NCBI GenBank assembly: GCA_045046905.1
Contig: JASFYU010000021.1
Coordinates: 1-5,925, forward strand
Source of the DNA: JASFYU01 sp045046905
Lineage (GTDB): Bacteria > Bacteroidota > Bacteroidia > Flavobacteriales > Flavobacteriaceae
Direction of reading: 5' to 3'
DNA: 5,925 bases
Shown: positions 1 through 5,925 of the stretch, piece by piece
How the letters are laid out: each line of letters opens with the position of its first letter
How positions within the stretch are numbered: the stretch's first letter is position 1
Position numbers and translations under genes: made by a program
The notes under the pieces: model-generated
What the model saw: the letters and a program-made list of their open reading frames with translations, nothing else
Told to the model about the DNA's origin: nothing
Database searches by the model: none

Positions 1-1
1 T

Positions 2-115
2 GGTAATTTTATAACCAACCTGATGGCCAGTCTTATTGCCTATTCTTTCCAAGAAAAGAAACCAAGTATTAAATTTGATGTAGAAAAAACCAATCAATTT
101 GCTTTATTCATTTAA
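2..115 (+). CDS. C-terminal end of an unidentified protein (partial, runs off the left edge)
   Basis: One plus-strand frame is open from the window edge to a TAA at 113-115 and gives 37 residues, ending in KTNQFALFI. The rest of the gene lies outside the window, so no start can be assigned. The visible part is a plausible globular C-terminus: a helical stretch (NLMASLIAYSFQ) followed by a charged, beta-prone tail. I do not recognise the family and assign no function. It is the only gene pointing right. It converges on the glycosyltransferase remnant, whose last stop codon begins only 4 bp away, and no hairpin terminator is visible between them. Calling it a real gene rests on its open frame, its Bacteroidota-like composition and the fact that all other frames here are short. 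Confidence 0.5.
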   Translation, partial: GNFITNLMASLIAYSFQEKKPSIKFDVEKTNQFALFI

Positions 116-119
116 ATCC

Positions 120-818
120 TTAGGTCGAACTCAGGTTCTTAGGTAGTTTAAGTTCTTTCAAGGTGCCATTGGCAATAATAGAGTCATGACTCCACCGCAG
201 GCAATTACTTCTTGGTCTAACTCTTCAAGATAGGGTCTGACCATTTTGAGTAAGGCCCTTTGTTCGATAATACAATCGGGATCGGTACATAGAATAAAAT
301 TTCGTGGCTTGAGAAATACCTGCGTTGAGCGCATCTGCCCTGCCTCCATTTTCTTTATCGACAATAGTTAAGTTTGCATATTTAGAGTTGGTGCTCTTAA
401 AAATACGCTTAATAGGTGCGCATAAAATATATTTGTTGGTGGTGAAATTTAAACTGTCAATTAGGTTGAACTCTTCGATAAGTTGACTCAGTGAATTGTC
501 TTGACCGCCATCATTTACTATGATAAGGCTGTAGTTTGGGTATTGAATAGAGAGTAGGGAGTACACATTGGTAATAATGGTGAGGCCTTCATTATAGGCC
601 GGGGCAACCAGGGTAATGCTGGGTAAACCCTTGGCTCCTTTTGCTAAATCCTCACTGATGAGCTTGCTGTTTTTCTTTCTTAAAAACTTGAATATTATAT
701 AAATTTTAGCGAGATATGCTGTTTTATAACTCTTTTTTATAAAATCATTGGGCAAAAATAGAATTTTGGGTCTCAGTGAGTCTGGTATCTTCTTTTTAGG
801 AAAGTTGAAAAAAGCGTG
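120..818 (-). pseudogene. Remnant of a membrane-type family 2 glycosyltransferase, frameshifted and truncated at both ends
   Basis: Three successive minus-strand frames together encode part of a GT2 glycosyltransferase of the processive-type family (IcaA/BcsA-like architecture). The first frame (about 818 to 300) carries VAPAYNEG, the nucleotide-binding VNDGGQDNS motif, and DKENGGRADALNAG. The second frame (about 300 to 190) carries FILCTDPDCIIE with the DxD-type metal site (DPD), then PYLEELDQEVIACGGV. The third frame (about 188 to 120) gives SIIANGTLKELKLPKN and then a TAA at 120-122. The first shift fits one extra base in the AAAA run at 296-299, because removing one base restores TKFILCTDPD. 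The second shift is near 186-190. Upstream, the frame is open only to a TAA at 819-821 and has no ATG; its first possible start is a TTG at 753-755. The N-terminal membrane helices, the acceptor-site half of the domain (including any QxxRW motif) and the C-terminal membrane segments are missing. Intact relatives are usually above 400 residues, so no active enzyme can be made from this locus. GT2 membership is known-family reasoning; the substrate cannot be inferred. Confidence 0.88.
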
Positions 819-842
819 TTATACCAATTCAATTGTTTAGTG

Positions 843-879
843 TCATATTAGTTGGGTACCCGGCGAAGTCGAAGTATGA
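843..879. repeat. Possible degenerate palindromic intergenic repeat
   Basis: This 37-bp segment begins with TCATA (843-847) and ends with its reverse complement TATGA (875-879). It contains the perfect 8-bp palindrome GGGTACCC at 854-861 and the string CGAAGTCGAAG. Read on the minus strand, the right half gives CATACTTCGACTTCGC, which resembles the TTCGACTTCG-type interspersed repeats often seen between genes in Flavobacteriia (recalled from general experience, not searched). It is more GC-rich than the AT-rich sequence around it. It lies in the 108-bp gap between the TapB-like gene and the truncated 5' end of the glycosyltransferase remnant. The terminal inverted repeats are only 5 bp long and could be chance. 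Confidence 0.3.
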
Positions 880-929
880 ATGATTTTATATGAGGTAATC
901 AATACTTAAAATGGTATTATGATTTTTTG

Positions 930-1631
930 CTATTTGCTGTATTTTGTGAGCTCAGATCTACTTATTAAACTCCCATTCTTTTTATAGGTTTCTTGCTTTA
1001 CCATGCCAATACCTTTCGCTAACCATAATTTAGACCTCATTTCAATGTTTGCACCCATGGTTTTAGATGTTGTGTTTTCTGTGAGTAGGTAGCAATCAAA
1101 CGTGCCAGCTGGGGTGGTGATAGTTTCTTTTTTTTCCACTTTACGATTGGTTTGCTTGACTGAAATATTCATCTTTATACCACTCATGCTCATTTTAACA
1201 GTGACGTTAGCATCAGAAAGTTCTTTGCCGACACTAAGACTGTTTGGCAATTCAATATCTGTTCCTGAAATATCCATTTTCATGCCCATGTCACTATATT
1301 GTTGCATCATTTGGGAAGGAAAAAGCGATTTATAATCAATTTTCACCATATTGTTGTCACAGGTAAAATTGTAGTTTGTAGTGAAGATCTCTTTTCCTTT
1401 TTTATCAGTCATTTTAAGGGCTAGAGTTGCCGTGGTTGCCGACCCTTTAGAGGTTACAGATGCTACAGTGTACTGGGTGATGCCTTCTATTTTTCCCTTT
1501 TTATTGGTGTTGGTGTATTCAAAGGAAGAACCTTCGATCATTGGATAGTATTGGCTACAATTATTTTGAGCCCAAGCGCATTGAAATCCTATAAGTAACA
1601 GTATAATTAATGGTGCGAATATATTTTTCAT
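930..1631 (-). CDS. Secreted TapB/DUF3108-like family protein
   Basis: A 233-residue exported protein. It has a classical signal peptide: Lys2, a hydrophobic core at residues 4-18, and a likely cut after AWA (residue 21), leaving mature QNNCSQ. The body is beta-rich. Near its end are two signatures I associate with the DUF3108/TapB-like families of Bacteroidota: TPAGTFDCY (residues 173-181) and LWLAKGIGMVKQE (about 202-214). The opening of the mature chain, YYPMIEGSSFEYTN, also fits these families, which tend to begin with a short beta hairpin. Its molecular role is not established; it probably acts in the periplasm or outer envelope. The ATG at 1629-1631 lies 34 bp after the stop of the OmpA-family gene, so the two are probably cotranscribed. 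The spacer contains a tandem heptamer (TTCCTAA twice on the plus strand, 1652-1665), giving AGGAAG about 20 nt before the start, too far for a normal ribosome site. The mature part has three cysteines, including Cys25 and Cys180. No terminator hairpin with a T-run is visible after the stop. Confidence 0.82.
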   Translation of the reverse strand: MKNIFAPLIILLLIGFQCAWAQNNCSQYYPMIEGSSFEYTNTNKKGKIEGITQYTVASVTSKGSATTATLALKMTDKKGKEIFTTNYNFTCDNNMVKIDYKSLFPSQMMQQYSDMGMKMDISGTDIELPNSLSVGKELSDANVTVKMSMSGIKMNISVKQTNRKVEKKETITTPAGTFDCYLLTENTTSKTMGANIEMRSKLWLAKGIGMVKQETYKKNGSLISRSELTKYSK

Positions 1632-1665
1632 TTGATTATTTTTTATGATTCTTCCTAATTCCTAA

Positions 1666-3000
1666 CTATTGTTTTATAAATTCAACTCTTCGATTTTGAG
1701 CTTTTCCATCGGTTGTAGTATTGTCGCCTACGGGTTCAGATTCGCCCTTACCTGCGGTTTGTAATCGATCTTCTGAAACCTTATATATAGAAACCAATGC
1801 GTTTTTGACTGCATCAGCACGTTTTTTTGATAGTTGTTGGTTGACTTTATCATCGCCATCGGAGTCGGTATGTCCAATAATTTTTAATTTCATATCGGCC
1901 TCTTGTTGTAGCACCTGATAAATTTGACGAATGATACCCATTGACTGCGGCTGAATGTTTGCCGAACCTGAGTCAAACAAAATACCATTCGTAGAAATTT
2001 TACCCTCAGAAATTAATTTTCTTCGAAGATCTACCCCGCCTTTGGCGGTTTTAAAGTTACTTATGTATATATTTTCTTTATTAATATTTGTCCCTCTTAA
2101 ATGTATTTTGATTCCTTTCATCTCAATATTGGCGGGTAGTAATCTCGGTACATCAACTAGTTTTTGCTCATTGATCCATATTCTAAATCGCTGTTTGTTT
2201 ACTGCCAGTGAAATATGATGTTTGTTTAACACAACATTTCTTAAATCAGCTTGAATTGTATTGCGAATTACTCTTCTACCGTTGATGTGGTTTTCAACAG
2301 TGATGCCTATCGCAATAAATTGGCAAAAAGAGTATTCAATCATGCCATAGTTTTTTGAGCGATCAAAAGTATTGTTATCACCTACCATTATTTGAAGGTA
2401 TGACTGTGATGAGGTTTTACTACTCAATCCGTTTGTGATGATGTCAAATTCAACAGTAAATTCTTCAGGTAAATCAGTAATGTCTGGTATGTATGAGGTG
2501 CCTGACCCAGGTAATATTTTCAGCCACTTATTCGCAGCGCCATCAATTATTACGAGGTCGCCACCTCCGTTGGTGTTCCATTTACTTGGAAAATCACCAA
2601 CAAATTCATTTGAAAAATCATCGAAGAATAGTAACTCATCGCCTGGTACAAAATCAAATTTGCTATAAATCGAGATTGTTTTTAGGTCGCTTGATTCTGA
2701 GGAAGCGCTGGGCTCACTAGAATTTGGACTCTGATCTGTTGATTCATTGTTCTTGCCCTGTGGAGTCGGAGCTTTCGTCTTCTTTTCTTTTTTGCCCGGT
2801 TCAAGTATGCTATCCATAGCTTGATTAGTCTTCTCAGTGGTTTCTTTCTCGACTCTGCGTTCTACGGCGCGTTCGGCTGCTTTTTCAGCTTTTTTGCCTA
2901 GTCTTTTCAAGAATTGGCCATGGGCAGTGGAGGTGAAGGCGAGCATACAAAGAACAGGCAAAAGTGTTCTCAATAATCTGGGAATAGCTTTCATGATCAT
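1666..3000 (-). CDS. Secreted OmpA-family protein with a jelly-roll-like central domain
   Basis: A 444-residue envelope protein, predicted to be anchored to peptidoglycan. Residues 1-29 form a signal peptide, with a likely cut after AHG. Residues 30-75 are a strongly charged helix rich in Lys, Arg and Glu (KRLGKKAEKAAERAVERRVE), then a low-complexity Ser/Pro/Lys linker to about residue 105. The central region, about 115-320, begins with LLFFDDFSNEFVGDFPSKW and looks like a laminin-G/concanavalin-type beta sandwich; this is inferred from its pattern, not a family match. The C-terminal OmpA domain, about 338-443, starts with ILFDSGSANI and carries GHTDSDG (376-382) and LSKKRADAV (390-398), then QNRRVEF. 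Asp379 and Arg394 match the positions that bind diaminopimelate in OmpA domains. There is no beta barrel, so this is not classical OmpA. A second ATG two codons in (MKAIPRLL) is an equally plausible start. No clear ribosome site is visible, as is common in Bacteroidota. It heads a probable operon with the TapB-like gene. Confidence 0.9.
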   Translation of the reverse strand: MIMKAIPRLLRTLLPVLCMLAFTSTAHGQFLKRLGKKAEKAAERAVERRVEKETTEKTNQAMDSILEPGKKEKKTKAPTPQGKNNESTDQSPNSSEPSASSESSDLKTISIYSKFDFVPGDELLFFDDFSNEFVGDFPSKWNTNGGGDLVIIDGAANKWLKILPGSGTSYIPDITDLPEEFTVEFDIITNGLSSKTSSQSYLQIMVGDNNTFDRSKNYGMIEYSFCQFIAIGITVENHINGRRVIRNTIQADLRNVVLNKHHISLAVNKQRFRIWINEQKLVDVPRLLPANIEMKGIKIHLRGTNINKENIYISNFKTAKGGVDLRRKLISEGKISTNGILFDSGSANIQPQSMGIIRQIYQVLQQEADMKLKIIGHTDSDGDDKVNQQLSKKRADAVKNALVSIYKVSEDRLQTAGKGESEPVGDNTTTDGKAQNRRVEFIKQ

Positions 3001-3141
3001 TTGGTATCAAGTTTGTTTTATATATAAGAAATAAACGCATTGATCTAAAATAAAACCCGCATGAAATGGTCTCATATTTGCGTAGTATTCACAAAATAAA
3101 AACGTTAATCCTTATAATACTGAAAAAAACTGTGCTTGGTG

Positions 3142-3197
3142 TAGAGGTTTGTGTAATTGGCCAAAAAGTATGTGTAATTGGCAAAATATGACCTCTA
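3142..3197. repeat. 7-bp inverted repeat bracketing the 21-bp direct repeats
   Basis: TAGAGGT at 3142-3148 is the exact reverse complement of ACCTCTA at 3191-3197, and the pair encloses the tandem repeat. The right arm includes the TAG stop codon of the lipoprotein gene (3195-3197 on the plus strand). The 42-bp loop is too long, and there is no T-run, so this is not an ordinary rho-independent terminator. It could be chance, a footprint of the event that duplicated the inner unit, or a transcript-end structure. Confidence 0.35.
3147..3186. repeat. Two-copy head-to-tail direct repeat with 21-bp period upstream of the OmpA operon
   Basis: Copy one occupies 3147-3167 and copy two 3168-3186. The shared core is GTnTGTGTAATTGGC followed by AAAA. 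The copies differ by one substitution (T or A at the third base) and by one or two extra bases in the C and A runs of copy one. Copy one also contains the palindrome TTGGCCAA (3157-3164). The 21-bp period is two helical turns, so both copies face the same side of the DNA, as in paired binding sites for a dimeric regulator. The repeat lies about 150-190 bp upstream of the OmpA-family start and begins just past the end of the lipoprotein gene. A weaker third match, TGTGCTTGG, may lie at 3131-3139. The repeat itself is directly visible; a regulatory role is inference. Confidence 0.75.
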
Positions 3198-5657
3198 GTT
3201 AATTTGGTAGATTCGTATTGAATTCTCCTGGTCCTTGACTACCAATTCAAGTTGTCTATCATTGTTGATGTCATCTAGATTTACTATTGAGGTGCCAAAA
3301 ACTGGGAAGTTTGGTATTGGTTTTGCCTGACTGTCGAACAGGTATACCTTCTGGTTCTGAATATCGGTAACACTCACATATATTTTATTGTAGCGATAAA
3401 AAATCGAAGGCTTCGTATATACCCCCAGATCCAATTCAACTTTCCTGCCTTTTATGTTCAAAATATTGTCATTCATTACTACCAAACTATTGCTGGTGGC
3501 ATCAATACCATGGTCTTTGTTCAAATTAAAATTAATTTTCGTGATTCTGCCCTTCTGGTCGATTTGGTGCAAAGTACCCTTTGTATCAGTTATGGTAAAT
3601 TTGTTCTTGTACAAAAAGATTTCGTTCTCAGAGAAATCTATTTTTTCGGATACCTTTGTACGCACTGTACCCACTCGATTAAGAACTTTTAAACTACCAT
3701 CCTCTAATTTAAATATCAGGTAATCTTTTCTGCCGATTCTATAATGTTTGGCAACGCCCACTATCGCTTTTTCAGCACGCGTATATTTATATCCGTCGAC
3801 AATAGAACCCTTGCTATTATACATAAATATTTTTTGGCCCTGACTTACTACAAATCGATAGTTCTTTTTTTTGTCATAATCAAAGACGGCCAAAGGATTC
3901 AGGTTTCCGCCTTCGTAAGAAATAGTAAAAGGCCCTACTTCTTTTCCGTTACGATCCAGGATTAAAAATTGATTGTCGGTCGTAAAAGCCAATTGTAAGC
4001 GACCGTTTTTATAAATATCTACCTGTTCTATTTTCCCTTGAATGTGGCTTTTCAATTGTTTTTTCCATAGAATTTTTCCTTCAGTGGATATTAGGTAAAG
4101 AATATTGGCCTGGTCTTGAACAATAATTTCTTTTTTATTGGTGCGGTGATTGTGTATAAATTGGGGGTTGGTCGCAACAGCATTCTCCAACTGAACGCTA
4201 AACAAGGTAGAAACGTTTCGGGTCCTTGTTTTCTTTTCGATTTTTTGAATGATGGTATTGGTATGAAAAAAATCTTTATCGGCGACAACTTGTATTCCGA
4301 AAGCGTATTTTGATATTTTTGACTTTTTGAAATCGGTGTAGAGTTCTTTGGTGAAATTATCTTTTAAAATATTTTCGATGCCCTTTGAATTCGAAATAAA
4401 AAGTAGGGTAGATTCAGAAGCAAGAGACTCTTTTATGGCCATATATGCTGCAGATTTATCGAACGTCGTGCCCTTCTTATAATTACTGATGATGGTTTGA
4501 AGGATCTCTTTTTGTTCCGAAAAGACAAAGGCGTTTTCTATGATGGCACAGTAGTTTGCCTTATATTCTTTTATAATGGGATAGAGCGAATTTTTCAGAA
4601 AGTCTGTAGTACCCAGCTCCAATATCTCATTGCCTTGATAGGTGAAAGCTCCCGTCTTAATACCTGTCAAATATTCCGATATGGTTTCAGAACCATAGGA
4701 GTTTATAACAATGATCTTTTGACCATTGAGGTAAATAAACCCTATCTCCTCTACAGTTGTAAACAATGAATTCCTTGGAGTGGATTGATCCAGATATTTC
4801 TGTTGGTTTTTGGCGAAAACATTATAATTATCAAAGCTGTAGGATAAAATAGCATCTGCATGTACGGGGGCAAAGGAGGGGGTGGTATTGGTCAGTGGAT
4901 TTGTGTTCCGGAATAGGTTTAGATAGTTTTTTAAAGAATCATTAGCTACACTCACACCCCTCATTTGTATATAATCGTGACCCAAGTTAAGGTCTAATGA
5001 AACCCAATCTGAAAAATCGGAGGCGGAAACTTTTGAACTATCCTTCAAAAAAGAAAGAAGAGCCCCATTGCTCTTATCCAGGTTTAAAAAAATAGATGCC
5101 GGTCTAGCTTTGTTGGCGGTAGTGTACAATCTTTCAAGTACAGAAGATACGTTCGGCTTTCCCAAATTTCTGACTAAATTCTCCAATAGGATCAGCGATG
5201 AGCTGATGATGATTTTTTGATTGGTCTCTATGGTATAAAATACAGCTTTATCGATTTGATACGTATCTATATTTTGACCTTCGTAGGGTCTGCTTTCGAT
5301 TACTTTTATCTCAAGACTATCAATGTCAAAAAGGCCTGGTGCTTCGTCGGCAATAAAAATAAACTCAAAATCACCCTTTCCCAACTCGGGAAACGCCAAG
5401 ATACTTTCAGATTCGGGGTTCAGGAAATTTAGGAGTTCAATTTTTTCAAAAACTGATGTGTAGATGTTCGAGGTTTTTACTTTGGAAAGAAAATCATTTT
5501 CCATGAGTCCATTTGTAAAGGAAGCCATGTCGTTTATTTTAATCAGTATCGAAGTATTTTCGGGAACATAGTTCAACAAAGGAGTACTGGTCTTCTTGTC
5601 ATTTGTGCAGCCAAAAACAAAAAGGACAATCAGCGCGATTAAGACTCGGAATCTCAT
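3195..5657 (-). CDS. Large lipoprotein with a C-terminal beta-propeller-like domain, family unknown
   Basis: An 820-residue protein that I cannot name. The N-terminus is a lipoprotein signal: MRFR, a hydrophobic core, then LFVFGC with the lipidated Cys17, followed by TNDKK. There is no dense acidic run after the cysteine, so inner-leaflet or periplasmic placement is as likely as surface display. Residues about 28-480 form a mixed alpha/beta region starting LNYVPENTSILIKIND. The theme recalls DUF3352-type proteins, but I do not claim membership. Residues about 486-820 show repeated short strands with turns such as ILYLISTEGKILWKKQ and FLILDRNGKEVG, typical of PQQ/WD-like propeller blades. Near the end, Asp796, Asn798, Asp800 and Glu804 (DINNDRQLE) match a DxNxDxxxE calcium loop as in VCBS/FG-GAP repeats. 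The ATG at 5655-5657 follows the rnhB stop by 28 bp and has no Shine-Dalgarno; it is chosen because the lipoprotein signal starts there. A promoter match lies just upstream. Confidence 0.88.
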   Translation of the reverse strand: MRFRVLIALIVLFVFGCTNDKKTSTPLLNYVPENTSILIKINDMASFTNGLMENDFLSKVKTSNIYTSVFEKIELLNFLNPESESILAFPELGKGDFEFIFIADEAPGLFDIDSLEIKVIESRPYEGQNIDTYQIDKAVFYTIETNQKIIISSSLILLENLVRNLGKPNVSSVLERLYTTANKARPASIFLNLDKSNGALLSFLKDSSKVSASDFSDWVSLDLNLGHDYIQMRGVSVANDSLKNYLNLFRNTNPLTNTTPSFAPVHADAILSYSFDNYNVFAKNQQKYLDQSTPRNSLFTTVEEIGFIYLNGQKIIVINSYGSETISEYLTGIKTGAFTYQGNEILELGTTDFLKNSLYPIIKEYKANYCAIIENAFVFSEQKEILQTIISNYKKGTTFDKSAAYMAIKESLASESTLLFISNSKGIENILKDNFTKELYTDFKKSKISKYAFGIQVVADKDFFHTNTIIQKIEKKTRTRNVSTLFSVQLENAVATNPQFIHNHRTNKKEIIVQDQANILYLISTEGKILWKKQLKSHIQGKIEQVDIYKNGRLQLAFTTDNQFLILDRNGKEVGPFTISYEGGNLNPLAVFDYDKKKNYRFVVSQGQKIFMYNSKGSIVDGYKYTRAEKAIVGVAKHYRIGRKDYLIFKLEDGSLKVLNRVGTVRTKVSEKIDFSENEIFLYKNKFTITDTKGTLHQIDQKGRITKINFNLNKDHGIDATSNSLVVMNDNILNIKGRKVELDLGVYTKPSIFYRYNKIYVSVTDIQNQKVYLFDSQAKPIPNFPVFGTSIVNLDDINNDRQLELVVKDQENSIRIYQIN

Positions 5658-5672
5658 GTAGAAGGTTTACTA

Positions 5673-5704
5673 CAAATTTAGGATTTTATATGTTCAGCGA
5701 CAAT
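5673..5704 (-). promoter_or_regulatory. Predicted Bacteroidota-type promoter for the lipoprotein gene
   Basis: On the minus strand, TAAATTTG (5673-5680) matches the Bacteroidota -7 consensus TAnnTTTG exactly. Twenty bases upstream, ATTG (5701-5704) matches three of four bases of the -33 element TTTG, and the spacing fits the usual 19-21. The -33 box falls inside the last codons of rnhB. Transcription would start roughly 10 nt before the ATG, giving a very short leader. The lipoprotein gene could therefore be transcribed alone as well as by read-through from rnhB. In AT-rich sequence such matches can be chance. Confidence 0.45.
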
Positions 5705-5925
5705 TCTTCGGGCAGTTGTCGAAAACTTTTTCTGTGATGTTTGGTCAGGCCGTATTTACGAATGGCCTCTCGATGTTCTTTTGTTGGGTAGCCTTTATTT
5801 TTCTTCCAATTGTACATGGGGTATTTTAAATGCAGCTCCTCCATATGGGCATCTCTATAGGTCTTTGCCAAAATAGAGGCTGCCGCAATACTCATATATT
5901 TACGGTCTCCTTTAATGATGCACTC
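5686..5925 (-). CDS. rnhB: Ribonuclease HII, C-terminal part (partial, runs off the right edge)
   Basis: RNase HII cleaves the RNA strand of RNA-DNA hybrids and starts the removal of single ribonucleotides from DNA in the cytoplasm. The visible 79 residues are its C-terminus. KGDRKYMSIAAASILAKTYRD (residues 5-25 of the fragment) is the family signature. Its Asp in KGD corresponds to the fourth catalytic acidic residue (Asp126 in the E. coli enzyme). WKKNKGYPTKEHREAI and HHRKSF follow, both conserved in the family. The stop is at 5686-5688. The frame is open to the window edge, so the in-frame Met at 5893-5895 is internal and is not the start. The N-terminal two thirds, including the other catalytic acids, lie outside the window. 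The gene is followed after 28 bp by the lipoprotein gene on the same strand. Confidence 0.96.
   Translation of the reverse strand, partial: ECIIKGDRKYMSIAAASILAKTYRDAHMEELHLKYPMYNWKKNKGYPTKEHREAIRKYGLTKHHRKSFRQLPEELSLNI

Noticed and set aside
225..755. A stand-alone 176-residue glycosyltransferase starting at the TTG at 753-755
   Set aside because: The conserved GT2 sequence continues in the next frame after a one-base shift, and the last 20 or so residues of this frame are out-of-frame reading. It is part of the pseudogene, not a gene.
901..927. Hairpin AATAC(901-905)/GTATT(914-918) followed by six T's as a plus-strand terminator
   Set aside because: The stem is only 5 bp and AT-rich, the T-run is separated from it, and no plus-strand gene ends here. 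On the minus strand no T-run follows it.
1102..1335. Plus-strand open frames inside the minus-strand genes (also at 1721-2720, 3454-3965, 4116-4313, 4497-4769, 5217-5432)
   Set aside because: All lie opposite well-supported coding sequence, have no recognisable domains, and are composition shadows.
3001..3140. A promoter for the OmpA-family gene
   Set aside because: Only near matches such as TATTTTG occur on the minus strand, none with a TTTG box at 19-21 bp, so no promoter was called.
3142..3197. The 7-bp inverted repeat as a rho-independent terminator for the lipoprotein gene
   Set aside because: The loop is 42 bp and no T-run follows on the minus strand.
4091..4288. A 65-residue minus-strand open frame within the lipoprotein gene
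   Set aside because: It overlaps the lipoprotein in another frame, with no recognisable motif and no independent start signal.

Overview
The window looks like a piece of a low-GC Bacteroidota chromosome, most likely a Flavobacteriia/Flavobacteriaceae member. The evidence is the gene families (a TapB/DUF3108-like secreted protein, an OmpA-family protein with a charged amphipathic N-terminal helix, a large lipoprotein next to rnhB), the lack of strong Shine-Dalgarno sequences, and an exact match to the Bacteroidota -7 promoter element TAnnTTTG upstream of the lipoprotein gene. The genus cannot be fixed from this sequence. All recognisable genes lie on the minus strand, except a C-terminal scrap of a plus-strand gene at the left edge.

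Read in the direction of transcription (right to left), the window starts with the C-terminal third of ribonuclease HII (5686-5925). Next, 28 bp further on, is an 820-residue lipoprotein of no family I can name (3195-5657): an N-terminal domain of about 470 residues followed by a beta-propeller-like domain with a calcium-loop motif near its end. A predicted promoter lies inside the end of rnhB. A 194-bp intergenic stretch (3001-3194) follows and carries a 21-bp head-to-tail direct repeat bracketed by a 7-bp inverted repeat. Then comes a two-gene operon with a 34-bp spacer: a secreted OmpA-family protein (1666-3000) and a TapB/DUF3108-like secreted protein (930-1631). These three complete genes all encode exported proteins of the cell envelope or periplasm.

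The left end is decayed. At 120-818 lies the wreck of a membrane-type family 2 glycosyltransferase. It lacks its N-terminal membrane part and everything after roughly the first half of the catalytic domain, and it has at least two frameshifts. A short repeat-like palindromic segment (843-879) sits just beyond its 5' end. The last codons of an unidentified plus-strand gene (2-115) converge on it with a 4-bp gap.

There is no gene-free stretch above 300 bp. I see no RNA gene, CRISPR array, transposase or convincing rho-independent terminator. No new biological system stands out. The items most worth checking are the 21-bp repeat upstream of the OmpA gene, the uncharacterised propeller lipoprotein and the glycosyltransferase remnant.
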